Source: Fodinibius sediminis (GTDB taxonomy: Bacteria; Bacteroidota; Rhodothermia; Balneolales; Balneolaceae). From it: DNA of 64,000 nt. Below the pieces are notes generated by a model. That model searched no databases. It had not been told where the DNA came from and saw nothing but the letters and a program-made list of their open reading frames with translations. Each line of letters starts with the position of its first letter. Positions within the stretch are counted from its first letter, which is position 1. A program made the position numbers and the translations under genes. Location: positions 62,001-126,000 of the forward strand of contig NZ_FXTH01000005.1 of NCBI RefSeq assembly GCF_900182555.1. The letters are read 5' to 3'. Positions 1 through 8,459 of this stretch are shown one piece after another.

Positions 1-70
1 TAAGTTGTTGATTATTATCCGGCTGAAAGCTCCTGTCTCAAGGGGTTTTTCCGGACAATGGATTCAATGG

Positions 71-1444
71 TTAAAGCCTGCTTACGGCTTTTTTGAATTC
101 ATTGCCCCGGTCTTTATAGTTGTCGTACATGTCGAAGGACGAGCATGCCGGGCTAAGCAGTACTACTTCTCCCCGTTTGGCGCTGCGTTTACCCATCCGG
201 ACGGCTTCATTCATGGTATCGGCGGTCTTAAAATGAGGAACCACTGTTTTAAGCTGTTCTTCAATCATGGGTCTGGCTTCGCCGATTGCAATAATGGTGT
301 GAACCTTTTCGCGTATTTGCCCGGCCAGCTCACTATAGTCATTGCCTTTGTCGCGGCCGCCCAAAATCAGGGTGACCGGTACATTAAAACTGTCCAGGGC
401 ATACCAGACAGCGTTGATGTTGGTCGCTTTGCTGTCGTTCACGTATCGAACGCCGTTGACAGTCCGAACATATTCCAGCCGATGTTCAACCCCTTCAAAG
501 GTGCTGAGACTTTCGCGGATGACATCATTTTTGATTTCGGAAGCACGGGCGGCCAAAGCGGTGGCCAGGCCGTTGTTCAGATTGTGCTTTCCTGAAAGTT
601 TTACATCGCTGATAGGCATTAAAACCTCTTCTTCTTGGTTAACTTTGAGTATTATCTTTTCGTCACGAACAAACGCCCCGCCGGATGCTTCAATTTCCTG
701 CTGATTGGAAAAAGCCAGCAGACGGGGAGCATCTTCATTTTTTTTCAGGGTCTCAACATGTTCCCTTATGGTTGGATCATCATAGTTGTATATGAACCAG
801 TCGCCGGCGGATTGGTTTTCTGTAATTCTAAACTTCGCCGCTGCATATTTTGCAAAATCGTTTTCATACCGGTCCAGATGATCCGGGGTGATGTTCAGCA
901 GCAGGCTGATATGAGGATGGAAGCTGCTGATATGATCCAGCTGGAAGCTGCTGACCTCCAGCAAGACATCGCCTTTATGCTGCTCGGCATCGACATTGAT
1001 CGTTTCTGAAAAAGCGTGACCGATATTTCCGGCCGTCCGGTGTGCAAGGCCTGCCAGTGTCCAGGTATGATCCAGCCAGTTGGTAACCGTCGTTTTACCG
1101 TTGCTCCCGGTAACGGCCACAATCGAACGCTGGTTGAACCAACTGGCTACTTCAAGTTCCGAGAATACCGGCTTGCCCGACTGGACATAATGCTGTACGA
1201 CCGGTGCCTCGGTGGGTACGCCGGGACTCAAAACCACAAAATCGGCCTGTTCGGCCTCCCGGCTATGTCCCTTTTCCTCGAAAGGGATGGCCTGATCGGC
1301 GAGGGCCGATTTGACAGACGGAGTGATCGGGCCGTTATCCGATACAAAAAGATCGGCCCCCTGCCGCTTAAGCAGCAATGCAGCAGCCAGGCCACTGCGG
1401 GCGGCACCAATCACAACGATATGTTTATCCTGTACGTCTATCAT
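71..1444 (-). CDS. murD: UDP-N-acetylmuramoyl-L-alanine--D-glutamate ligase
   Basis: Cytoplasmic Mur ligase that adds D-glutamate to UDP-MurNAc-L-Ala with ATP, the second amino-acid step of peptidoglycan precursor synthesis. The protein is 457 residues, normal for MurD. An N-terminal Rossmann-like motif (VVIGAARSGLAAA) binds the UDP substrate, the central ATP loop reads TGSNGKTTVTN, and the family-typical stretches LDHLDRY-like (ITPDHLDRYE) and VNDSKATN follow. Its ATG overlaps the TGA of mraY by the four-base ATGA arrangement, which implies translational coupling. It is the last complete gene of the division cluster in the window; the next gene on this strand, expected to be ftsW, would begin beyond base 1. 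Confidence 0.97.
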   Translation of the reverse strand: MIDVQDKHIVVIGAARSGLAAALLLKRQGADLFVSDNGPITPSVKSALADQAIPFEEKGHSREAEQADFVVLSPGVPTEAPVVQHYVQSGKPVFSELEVASWFNQRSIVAVTGSNGKTTVTNWLDHTWTLAGLAHRTAGNIGHAFSETINVDAEQHKGDVLLEVSSFQLDHISSFHPHISLLLNITPDHLDRYENDFAKYAAAKFRITENQSAGDWFIYNYDDPTIREHVETLKKNEDAPRLLAFSNQQEIEASGGAFVRDEKIILKVNQEEEVLMPISDVKLSGKHNLNNGLATALAARASEIKNDVIRESLSTFEGVEHRLEYVRTVNGVRYVNDSKATNINAVWYALDSFNVPVTLILGGRDKGNDYSELAGQIREKVHTIIAIGEARPMIEEQLKTVVPHFKTADTMNEAVRMGKRSAKRGEVVLLSPACSSFDMYDNYKDRGNEFKKAVSRL

Positions 1445-2577
1445 CGAAGCTTGAGGGTTAACAGTCCGAGAATTCCAAGTAATACAGCGATAATCCAGAA
1501 TCGGACGACGATTTTAGATTCGGGCCATCCTTTTTTTTCAAAATGATGATGGATGGGAGCCATTAAAAAGATTCGTTTTCCCTCGCCGTACTTCCGCCGG
1601 GTATATTTGAAATAGGTAGTCTGAATTATGACAGAGATCGTTTCCATGAAAAAGATGCCACAGACAATAGGTAGCAGCAGCTCCTTATGCAGCATCAGAC
1701 CCAGGGCACCGAAGGCCCCGCCAAGGGCCAGTGATCCCGTGTCTCCCATAAAAACCGAAGCAGGATGGGTGTTGTACCACAGAAAACCCATGCATGCCCC
1801 CACCAGTGAAGCCGTAAAGATGGTAAGCTCGCCGGAGCCGGGGAGGTACATTATGTTGAGAAAATTGGAAAAATCGGTTCGCCCGGACACATAGGCAAAG
1901 ATACCCAGGATCAGCCCGGAAATAGCGGAAGTGCCGGCAGCCAGCCCGTCCAGTCCGTCCGTTAAATTTGTAGCATTGCTCACGGCCGTGATCACAAAAA
2001 TGACGACCGGGATATAGATGACCCATCCCAGCGCCTCTCCCAGAAAAGCGTAATCGATGTTGACATTTTTCAGGAAGGGGACTGTGGTAAGGGTACGAAA
2101 TTCGTGGAAGTCCGGCCAAAAATAGAGTACGCATCCCAAAAGAAGGCCCACGGTCACTTGTCCGGCAATCTTGAGGCGTCCACTGAGCCCCGACTTGTCT
2201 TTCTTTACTACTTTAATGTAGTCATCAACGAAACCGACGACCCCCAAAATGAGTGTAACCAGGATGATCATCCAGGTATAGATGCTGTCCATGCGCATCC
2301 AGAGCAGGGCGGGAATGAGTATTGCAAGAAGTATGATGATACCGCCCATGGTTGGGGTGTGGGCTTTCCCGAGATGGGTATCGAGACCAATGTCATCCCG
2401 AATCACCTCGCGAAGCTGCATCTGCTCGAGCCATTTAATGATCTGTCGGCCGATCATGATGCTGATGAAGAGCGCCATGGCAGCAGCCACGGCGGCTCTT
2501 GTGGTAATAAATTCGAAGGCGCCGAAACCCGGCGGTTGGTAATTAACTTCAAGCCAGCTCATAAGTTCGTATAACAT
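1441..2577 (-). CDS. mraY: Phospho-N-acetylmuramoyl-pentapeptide-transferase
   Basis: Integral membrane enzyme that transfers phospho-MurNAc-pentapeptide to undecaprenyl phosphate, giving lipid I. At 378 residues it has the usual multi-pass hydrophobic pattern and the signatures NATNLTDGLDGLA (metal and catalytic aspartates), MGDTGSLALGG and the C-terminal histidine cluster APIHHHFEKKGW. The start codon overlaps the murE stop (ATGA), and its own stop overlaps the murD start. The close packing leaves no room for murF, which normally sits between murE and mraY. Confidence 0.97.
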   Translation of the reverse strand: MLYELMSWLEVNYQPPGFGAFEFITTRAAVAAAMALFISIMIGRQIIKWLEQMQLREVIRDDIGLDTHLGKAHTPTMGGIIILLAILIPALLWMRMDSIYTWMIILVTLILGVVGFVDDYIKVVKKDKSGLSGRLKIAGQVTVGLLLGCVLYFWPDFHEFRTLTTVPFLKNVNIDYAFLGEALGWVIYIPVVIFVITAVSNATNLTDGLDGLAAGTSAISGLILGIFAYVSGRTDFSNFLNIMYLPGSGELTIFTASLVGACMGFLWYNTHPASVFMGDTGSLALGGAFGALGLMLHKELLLPIVCGIFFMETISVIIQTTYFKYTRRKYGEGKRIFLMAPIHHHFEKKGWPESKIVVRFWIIAVLLGILGLLTLKLR

Positions 2578-4055
2578 CAGGCCCCCGGCGATTTAGCGTT
2601 GTCATTTCCGGTGTCTAATGCTTCGCGGGCTATTTGCCGGTCGTCAAAATCAAGGCGCTGCCCCTTGATCTCCTGGTAGGTCTCGTGTCCTTTGCCGGCT
2701 ACCAGGACAATGGAATTCTTGTCGGCAGACTGGATGGCCTTTCTGATGGCTTCCCGCCGATCAGCAAGTCGGTGCACGGCCGAGGCGTCCTCAAATCCGG
2801 CCATGATATCGTCAATAATGGCTTCGGGATCTTCATCCCGCGGATTATCGGAGGTTACGGTGATTTCATCGGCATACTGTTCGGCCACAGTGGCCATTTT
2901 GGGGCGTTTCGTCTGGTCCCGGTTCCCCCCGCAGCCGAATAGGACATGCAGTTCCTGAGCTTCCGTTTTTATCGCTTTCAGTGTCTGCAGTACATTCGCA
3001 AGGGCATCCGGGGTATGGGCGTAATCTACCAGTATGGTAGGCTGCGACGCGGTGTCGCCGGTGATGCGTTCAAGCCGGCCGGGTGCGCCATCTGCCTCTT
3101 GCAGGGCATCGGCAATAGCTTGCTCGTCGACACCGAGTACTCGGCAGATTAAAAAAGCCTCCGTGAGATTATAGGCATTGAAAACGCCAAGCAGGGGACT
3201 CTCGATGAGCGTTTTGCCGATGCGGATGGTTAGTCCACTCGTACTGTTTGCCAGTATCTGGCACTCTATATCAAGGGCTTTTTTGAAACTGAAGGTGATG
3301 ATTCGGGCCGGGCAGTCGGAAATCATGAACAGGGCCTGGTCGTCATCGCCGTTGATGATGGCAGTTGTAGAATTATCCAGTGAATCAAAAAGCGACTTTT
3401 TGGCACGGGCGTAGTCATTCAGGCTGTCGTGGTAATCCAGATGGTCGTGACTGAGGTTCGTAAAAGCTGCCACGTCAAAAGAGATGCCTTCCACACGCTG
3501 CTGGTCCAGGGCATGGGATGATACTTCCATCACCAGGTGAGAGACGCCGGAAGTGACCATCTGCTTCATATCGGAAGCAAGTACAATGGGATCCGAAGTC
3601 GTCAGCTTGCTGTCAATAGTTTTCTGGCCCAGGTGTTTTGCAACAGTTCCCAGCAATGCAGCCTGGACGCCCAGCTTTCGCAGTACCTGGTAGGTCAGTG
3701 TCGATACCGTTGTTTTCCCATTGGTACCGGTTACGCCGATTACCCTCAGCTGATCAGCCGGATAGCCTTCAAAAGCCTGGGCAAGGGGGCCCAGGAGCCT
3801 GCGTGTATCAGAAACCCTGATGCTGCAGGCACTCTGGCCGGTATCCATTTTTTCTTCGCTGATTACAACCGAGGCTCCGTTATCGATGGCGTCTTCAACA
3901 AAAAGGTGCCCGTCTGCCTGGAAACCCCGGATCGCTATAAACACATCTCCCTCTTTCACTTTGCGCGAATCCTGGCAAAGCATACCAAGCTCGTCAGGCT
4001 CCGGTCCGGATACCTCAACGGGCTTGCAGAGTGTTATGAGTTCTTTAAAGGTCAA
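2577..4055 (-). CDS. murE: UDP-MurNAc-tripeptide synthetase, meso-DAP type
   Basis: Cytoplasmic ligase adding the third stem-peptide residue. The 492-residue protein has the ATP loop GVTGTNGKTTVST near residue 112 and the substrate motif TSDNPRDEDP near the C terminus; DNPR is known to select meso-diaminopimelate, so a DAP-type peptidoglycan is inferred. The first codon is TTG. No in-frame ATG or GTG lies between it and the ftsI stop about 30 bases upstream, and homology-like sequence begins at once (TFKELITLC), so TTG is the best start. The stop overlaps the mraY ATG. murF is absent downstream. Confidence 0.96.
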   Translation of the reverse strand: MTFKELITLCKPVEVSGPEPDELGMLCQDSRKVKEGDVFIAIRGFQADGHLFVEDAIDNGASVVISEEKMDTGQSACSIRVSDTRRLLGPLAQAFEGYPADQLRVIGVTGTNGKTTVSTLTYQVLRKLGVQAALLGTVAKHLGQKTIDSKLTTSDPIVLASDMKQMVTSGVSHLVMEVSSHALDQQRVEGISFDVAAFTNLSHDHLDYHDSLNDYARAKKSLFDSLDNSTTAIINGDDDQALFMISDCPARIITFSFKKALDIECQILANSTSGLTIRIGKTLIESPLLGVFNAYNLTEAFLICRVLGVDEQAIADALQEADGAPGRLERITGDTASQPTILVDYAHTPDALANVLQTLKAIKTEAQELHVLFGCGGNRDQTKRPKMATVAEQYADEITVTSDNPRDEDPEAIIDDIMAGFEDASAVHRLADRREAIRKAIQSADKNSIVLVAGKGHETYQEIKGQRLDFDDRQIAREALDTGNDNAKSPGA

Positions 4056-4084
4056 CGTAAAGCTGTGTGTTGTGAGTGTTTAAA

Positions 4085-6238
4085 TTACTTGCTGACTAAG
4101 GTTTTCAACGCTTTTGATTTGCCCCGGATTGTTATCGTTCGTCCTTTCTTCATCTGGTCCCCGGGGCGAGGAAACTGGGAATAGACGGTGCCGGATCCAA
4201 TCATCTTGATGTCAAAACCACGTCCTGCAATGAGCTGTGCAGCCTTGCGCATGCTCAGCCCCCCTACATCGGGAATGATGGAATAATCTTCCGGCAGGCC
4301 CGTAGTGTCTGCTGTAACCTGCTGGCCTGATAACTCAAGCATAATGTTATCGGATGCCTCCAGCGTATCGCCCGGTGTCGGCTGCTGGCCGGTAATCCAG
4401 TCGCCATCTCCTTGAAAGGAGTGGGAAATGGATTGCTTCCGGAGCAGTGACGCGGCTTCCTGCCGGCTGAGTCCCCGAAGATCGGGGGCATACGCCCAGA
4501 CGTCCTTTTTTGCACCTTGTTCAATAATCTGTTTTTCAATTTCATTATCCAGCCCGGCAATACGCTTGGCCGTCTGGCGAAAAATGGGACCCGCGGTCCA
4601 CCCGCCGTAGGGAGGATAGGTATCGGGTTCGTCGAGCACAATCAGCGCAACGTATTTGGGATCATCCGCCGGAAAAAAACCGACAAAGGAAGACCGGTAC
4701 TCATTGGTATAGCGTCCGTTAATCAGTTTCTGGGCCGTACCTGTCTTTCCGGCGACAGCCAGTCCCTCCACCTGGGCCTTGTGAGCCGTTCCTGAATCAG
4801 AGACCACCTTCTGAAAGGAGGGATACAGCTTTTCCAGCGTTCCTTTCTCAGCTATTTGACGAACAATAATATTTTCCTGTTCCCAGATGGTGTTGTCCTC
4901 GCTGTCCACCACCTTTTCAACCAGGTAGGGCCGCATCATCCGGCCGCCGTTGGCGAAAGCAGCATAGGCCTGTGCCAGCTGTATGGGAGTAACCTGCACT
5001 TCATAACCGATCGACATCCAGGGTAGGGTGACCTTGCTCCACTCGTACGGTTTGGGCAAACGCCCGGTCTCCTCATTGGGCAGGTCCACATTCGTGGGGG
5101 TGCCGAAGCCGAGATTCCGGGCATACTGGTAGAAAGTATCCCTGGACAGCCGCATAGCTATTTCGGAAGTGGCAACATTTGAGGATTGTTCGATGACCTC
5201 AGAGAAGGTCAGCGTTCCCAGTGGATCGTGATCGCGCATCCACTGGCCGTGGATCTTGACTTTCCCGTCGTCCGGGGTTTCAAATTGTTCCCTGAAATCC
5301 ACTTTTTCCTGTTCCACAGCAGCAATGGCCGTAACCAGCTTAAAGGTTGATCCGGGCTCAATCATGTCTGATATGGCAAAATTCCGTCGGTTGCTGGCGT
5401 TCAGAGAAGCCGAATTATTGGGATCGTAGGTCGGGTGGTTTGCCAACGCTTTGATCGCGCCCGTCTTGGGGTCCATTACAATGGCCGTACCGTAATTGGC
5501 ATCGGTGCGCTGAATGCCGGCTTTTAGCTCCTCCTCTACAATAGCCTGAATATGGGAATCGATGGTGGTATAGAGGGAGTAACCGCGCCGGGGCTGTTTC
5601 TTCGGTGCTCCCACATAGGCATAGATGCGCCCGTTGCGCCCGCGGCGAACCTGCTGTACCCCGTCTTCGCCGTTAAGTTCTTCATTGTACTGGTGCTCGA
5701 GCCCTGTCATCCCGGTTATTTCATGATTCACGAATCCGAGGACATGGGCCGCGAGAGAACCGAAGCTGTAGCGCCGTTCGTATTCTTCTTCCAGTATCAC
5801 TCCGCGGATATCAAGCTGGCGGAGGGCTTCATAGGCCTGGGCTTTCACATTTGTTCCCAAGACCACGTACCGCGAGCGGGAGGGAGCCCCCTTTATTTTT
5901 TGAAGGTACTGCCCGGGCGACTTGTAACTGTATTTGCCCAGTGTGTCACATACCTGTTGAATCTGGGTTTGGGTCAGTCCGCTGACTTTGGGATCGATGG
6001 CAATTTTATAAGCAACGGAGTTGGTTGCCAGTAAACTGCCGTCTTCGTCATAGATGTTGCCACGCTGGGCGGGAATGGAAATATAATCGATAGCCTGCTC
6101 GCTCCAAAGTTCTCGCAGAGCCGAGCCCTCCAGGAAGTTGAGACGAACCAGCTGCATACCAATGGCACAGGGTACTAAAAGTACCAGCCCAAAGATCACA
6201 AACATGCGATTCAATATGCCTGATTGCTCTTCCTGCAT
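4085..6238 (-). CDS. ftsI: Septal class B penicillin-binding protein with two PASTA domains
   Basis: Division-specific D,D-transpeptidase anchored by one N-terminal membrane segment (residues about 12-30). The 717-residue protein has a dimerisation domain, then the transpeptidase motifs SxxK (EPGSTFK, near residue 294), SxN (QSSNVAT, near 351) and KTG (GKTGTAQ, near 496). Two C-terminal PASTA repeats follow, at about 578-640 (APDLRGLSRQEAASLL) and 650-710 (IPDVGGLSMRKAAQLI). PASTA modules on a division PBP are best known from Gram-positives but also occur in FCB-group proteins. The gene abuts the FtsL-like gene with no spacer, and a roughly 30-base gap separates it from murE. Confidence 0.95.
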   Translation of the reverse strand: MQEEQSGILNRMFVIFGLVLLVPCAIGMQLVRLNFLEGSALRELWSEQAIDYISIPAQRGNIYDEDGSLLATNSVAYKIAIDPKVSGLTQTQIQQVCDTLGKYSYKSPGQYLQKIKGAPSRSRYVVLGTNVKAQAYEALRQLDIRGVILEEEYERRYSFGSLAAHVLGFVNHEITGMTGLEHQYNEELNGEDGVQQVRRGRNGRIYAYVGAPKKQPRRGYSLYTTIDSHIQAIVEEELKAGIQRTDANYGTAIVMDPKTGAIKALANHPTYDPNNSASLNASNRRNFAISDMIEPGSTFKLVTAIAAVEQEKVDFREQFETPDDGKVKIHGQWMRDHDPLGTLTFSEVIEQSSNVATSEIAMRLSRDTFYQYARNLGFGTPTNVDLPNEETGRLPKPYEWSKVTLPWMSIGYEVQVTPIQLAQAYAAFANGGRMMRPYLVEKVVDSEDNTIWEQENIIVRQIAEKGTLEKLYPSFQKVVSDSGTAHKAQVEGLAVAGKTGTAQKLINGRYTNEYRSSFVGFFPADDPKYVALIVLDEPDTYPPYGGWTAGPIFRQTAKRIAGLDNEIEKQIIEQGAKKDVWAYAPDLRGLSRQEAASLLRKQSISHSFQGDGDWITGQQPTPGDTLEASDNIMLELSGQQVTADTTGLPEDYSIIPDVGGLSMRKAAQLIAGRGFDIKMIGSGTVYSQFPRPGDQMKKGRTITIRGKSKALKTLVSK

Positions 6239-6661
6239 CTACTTTTCCACCTCTATCACCTTCTCGGCCGGTCCCCCGTTGACGAAGCCCAGCCCTTTGG
6301 CCTTGTCATATATTTCGGCCGGCCCGATCATTCGATCGTAGGTAAGCCGATAATTGCTGTGCAGGCGTTTTGCCTGGTTGTATTCGCGTTCCGCCTGTTG
6401 TACTTCGCGCAGTAATTCCTGGGTTGCAAATACATGTTTCAGGTACAGCATTCCCAGCAAACCCAATACAATAGCCCCGGTGATAACTTTCCAGGGTTTA
6501 ATTCTGGGAAAAGGAATCTTCTTCTTTTGGCTTTTTCCTCTGTTGATTTTCCGGCCGTAGACCTTCCCGTTTGATTGACTGGAAGATTTTTTTCTGTTTT
6601 TTTTCTTCTTTCGTTTATTGGGCCGGACGTTGTCCTTCTTCATGGGAGATTTTACCAGCAT
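6239..6661 (-). CDS. FtsL-like small division membrane protein
   Basis: A 140-residue protein between rsmH and ftsI, the usual place of ftsL. The first 60 residues are extremely basic (runs of K and R), then comes one membrane segment (VITGAIVLGLLGMLYL, about residues 58-78) and a short periplasmic helix rich in Q, E and R (LLREVQQAEREYNQAKRL) suitable for a coiled coil. The shape and position fit FtsL, which bridges FtsB/FtsQ and FtsI, but sequence conservation in this family is poor, so the name is by position. It starts 2 bases after the rsmH stop and ends directly against the ftsI ATG. Confidence 0.8.
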   Translation of the reverse strand: MLVKSPMKKDNVRPNKRKKKKNRKKSSSQSNGKVYGRKINRGKSQKKKIPFPRIKPWKVITGAIVLGLLGMLYLKHVFATQELLREVQQAEREYNQAKRLHSNYRLTYDRMIGPAEIYDKAKGLGFVNGGPAEKVIEVEK

Positions 6662-6663
6662 AT

Positions 6664-7608
6664 CTACGCCTCCGGGAGTTCGATTTTTTCGGCAACCCGC
6701 ATCTTTGCGCTTCGGGCAGCCGGATTCTGTTTTATTTCATCTTCCGTCGGGCGAATAATACCGCCGGAGATCTCCTCAATGGGAGTCAGGGGATTTCCAT
6801 AGAAGTCTTTTTCTATTTTACCTTCGTGGTTCCCTGATTTAAAGAACTTCTTGACGATGCGGTCCTCCAGAGAATGGTAACTGATGGCTACAATGCGTCC
6901 CCCCGTCTGAAGGAGGGCAAGGGACTGATCGAGAACCTCGCGTAGCATATCCAGCTCACGGTTAACCTCGATCCGGATACCCTGAAAGACCCGGGCCACA
7001 CTCTTGATTTGATGTTTGCCGTACACGACAGCCTCAACAGCATCGCGCAGGCCGATTGTTGTTTCAATGGGACGGCGGCTGATAATTTCACGGGCGATTT
7101 CACGGCTTAGCCGCTCCTCGCCGTAGTGGTAAATGACGTCACGGAGATCTTCATAGGAATACTCATTGACCACCTGGTAGGCGGTGATGCCGCGCAGGTT
7201 GCCCATACGCATATCCAGGGGACCTTCCTTTTGAAAGGTGAAGCCGCGTTCAGCTTCACTGATCTGGTGGGTCGAGACCCCCAGATCAAGCAGGACGCCT
7301 GACAGGCGGCCGTGCAGTTCCGGAGGGAGCAGCCGGCTCAGATAGCCAAAATTCCCCTTGATGGTTGAGAAACGGGGATCATTGCCAATGCGGGAGTTCG
7401 CGGCTGCCAGTGCCTCGTCGTCCTGGTCGAGACCGATGAGCTGTGCGTCGTTATTTAATTGAGACAACAATGCCAGGCTGTGTCCGCCACCGCCGAGCGT
7501 GGCATCAATATAGATACCGCCGGGATCCGTGATCAGGTATTCTACGGACTCTTCCAGCAATACCGGCTGATGCTCATAGTATGTTTCATTCTTGCTCATT
7601 GCTGTCAT
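6664..7608 (-). CDS. rsmH: 16S rRNA (cytosine-1402-N4)-methyltransferase
   Basis: SAM-dependent methyltransferase (formerly MraW) that modifies C1402 of 16S rRNA in the ribosomal P site. The 314-residue protein opens with the family hallmark HQPVLLEE, has the SAM loop DATLGGGGHS near residue 37, then GVLLDLGVST and the C-terminal SYHSLEDRIVK. The first 23 bases overlap the end of mraZ; a second ATG three codons in (MSKNETYYEHQPV) also overlaps and is an equally good start. Confidence 0.96.
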   Translation of the reverse strand: MTAMSKNETYYEHQPVLLEESVEYLITDPGGIYIDATLGGGGHSLALLSQLNNDAQLIGLDQDDEALAAANSRIGNDPRFSTIKGNFGYLSRLLPPELHGRLSGVLLDLGVSTHQISEAERGFTFQKEGPLDMRMGNLRGITAYQVVNEYSYEDLRDVIYHYGEERLSREIAREIISRRPIETTIGLRDAVEAVVYGKHQIKSVARVFQGIRIEVNRELDMLREVLDQSLALLQTGGRIVAISYHSLEDRIVKKFFKSGNHEGKIEKDFYGNPLTPIEEISGGIIRPTEDEIKQNPAARSAKMRVAEKIELPEA

Positions 7609-8053
7609 TATCAGTCATCACGCGCTCAAAAAGTTCTTGATACGATTCAAAGTCCAGGCCGGAATCGATTTCATCCAGTTTGGCAGGGGACCATATCTCT
7701 ATGCGTTCACCACTGCCGATAAAAATGGCTTTTCCATCGATGCCGGCCCAGTCAGTAAGTTGTGAAGGGAGTGGGATTCGGTTTTGGTTGTCCAGCGAAA
7801 GGTCCTCGGCAAAACGCAGGAAATTGCGTTTCACCGTGCGACCTTCTTTCGTAAAGCTGTTGATCTGGGAGAGTTGCGCCTCTACTTTCTGCCATTCATC
7901 CTCTGGGTAGAGATAAAGACAGGGTTCGAGCCCTCTTAATATAGTAAAGCGCTCTTGTGCTTGGGGATTGAGAGCCTTACGCAGTTTAGCCGGGAAGCTA
8001 ACGCGTCCTTTACTATCAACACTATGTTTATATTGGCCTTTAAAACTAGGCAT
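7586..8053 (-). CDS. mraZ: Transcriptional regulator MraZ
   Basis: DNA-binding regulator that opens the division cluster. It contains two SpoVT/AbrB-like beta-strand domains of the MraZ type: residues 1-50 (SVDSKGRVSFPAKLR) and about 75-125 (LSLDNQNRIPLPSQL). The length of 155 residues is normal. MraZ is known to form a ring that binds tandem TGGGN-type boxes spaced 10 bp and to repress its own cluster; exactly such boxes lie upstream at 8111-8135. The C-terminal 23 bases overlap rsmH. Confidence 0.96.
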   Translation of the reverse strand: MPSFKGQYKHSVDSKGRVSFPAKLRKALNPQAQERFTILRGLEPCLYLYPEDEWQKVEAQLSQINSFTKEGRTVKRNFLRFAEDLSLDNQNRIPLPSQLTDWAGIDGKAIFIGSGERIEIWSPAKLDEIDSGLDFESYQELFERVMTDNDSNEQE

Positions 8054-8110
8054 ATAACGGTCCCCAGAATTACAGCATATGTTATCGAATTCGACGAGTG
8101 GTCATGAACT

Positions 8111-8135
8111 CCCACATTCTACCACTTCACCCCAC
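8111..8135 (-). promoter_or_regulatory. MraZ operator: three GTGG boxes with 10-bp period
   Basis: Read on the minus strand, GTGGGG, GTGGTA and GTGGGA follow each other exactly 10 bp apart, immediately downstream of the -10 element. Known MraZ operators are three or four TGGGN boxes with 10-bp period, so this is inferred to be the autoregulatory site. The location overlapping the start of transcription fits repression. Confidence 0.8.
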
Positions 8136-8165
8136 AATGTACCCCGAAAGGATATAATATGTCAA
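8136..8165 (-). promoter_or_regulatory. Promoter of the division cluster
   Basis: On the minus strand TTGACA (8160-8165) and TACATT (8136-8141) are separated by 18 bp, a near-consensus sigma70-type promoter about 85 bases before mraZ. The MraZ boxes start directly after the -10 hexamer. Confidence 0.7.
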
Positions 8166-8219
8166 GAACTTATTCCAGAAAATGAAATTGGTTTTTCGGT
8201 CGTTCAGGGGATCACCATG

Positions 8220-8242
8220 CAAAAAGCCCAATGGGGCGTTTA
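8220..8242 (-). terminator. Probable rho-independent terminator upstream of the division cluster
   Basis: Minus-strand hairpin GCCC-CATT-GGGC flanked by AAA and followed by TTTTT, about 55 bases before the mraZ promoter. It would stop residual transcription coming from gltD and so insulate the two clusters. The stem is short. Confidence 0.5.
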
Positions 8243-8291
8243 GAGGTAGGTCGCTCCACATAAAAGTGATGATATTAGGGAGAAGAGAATG

Positions 8292-8318
8292 GTGGGGACG
8301 AGGTGGTAGAGTGTGGGA
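8292..8318 (+). repeat. Second MraZ-box-like cluster, inverted relative to the first
   Basis: The plus strand carries GTGGGG (8292), GTGGTA (8303) and GTGGGA (8313), the same three hexamers in the same order as the mraZ operator but on the opposite strand and with 11- and 10-bp spacing. The two clusters form a divergent pair about 180 bp apart. No convincing gene or promoter was found for the plus-strand copy. The rest of the 406-base gap between gltD and mraZ (8054-8459) holds only the promoter, operator and terminators listed here. Confidence 0.5.
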
Positions 8319-8401
8319 GAAAATTTGGGGCCACGATAAGGAATCACTTCAGAGAGTATTGGGATTCTCTGCCGTTGAAGTCCCGGGCAGGTGCAGGTAT
8401 G

Positions 8402-8433
8402 GCAAAAGGCCGACCTTTCGATCGACCTTTTGC
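8402..8433 (-). terminator. Terminator hairpin after gltD
   Basis: Inverted repeat GCAAAAGG...CCTTTTGC with an internal smaller repeat lies 27 bases after the gltD stop. The run of T falls inside the 3' arm rather than after it, so termination efficiency is uncertain. Confidence 0.55.
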
Positions 8434-8459
8434 ATTCTTAAGTGCGACTGTGGGTAATT

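Noticed and set aside
1-70. Start of ftsW upstream of base 71 on the minus strand
   Set aside because: No ATG, no homologous residues visible in these 70 bases; the gene probably begins outside the window.
8182-8457. 91-codon plus-strand frame in the gltD-mraZ gap
   Set aside because: It covers MraZ-like boxes and both terminators, has odd composition and no ribosome site.
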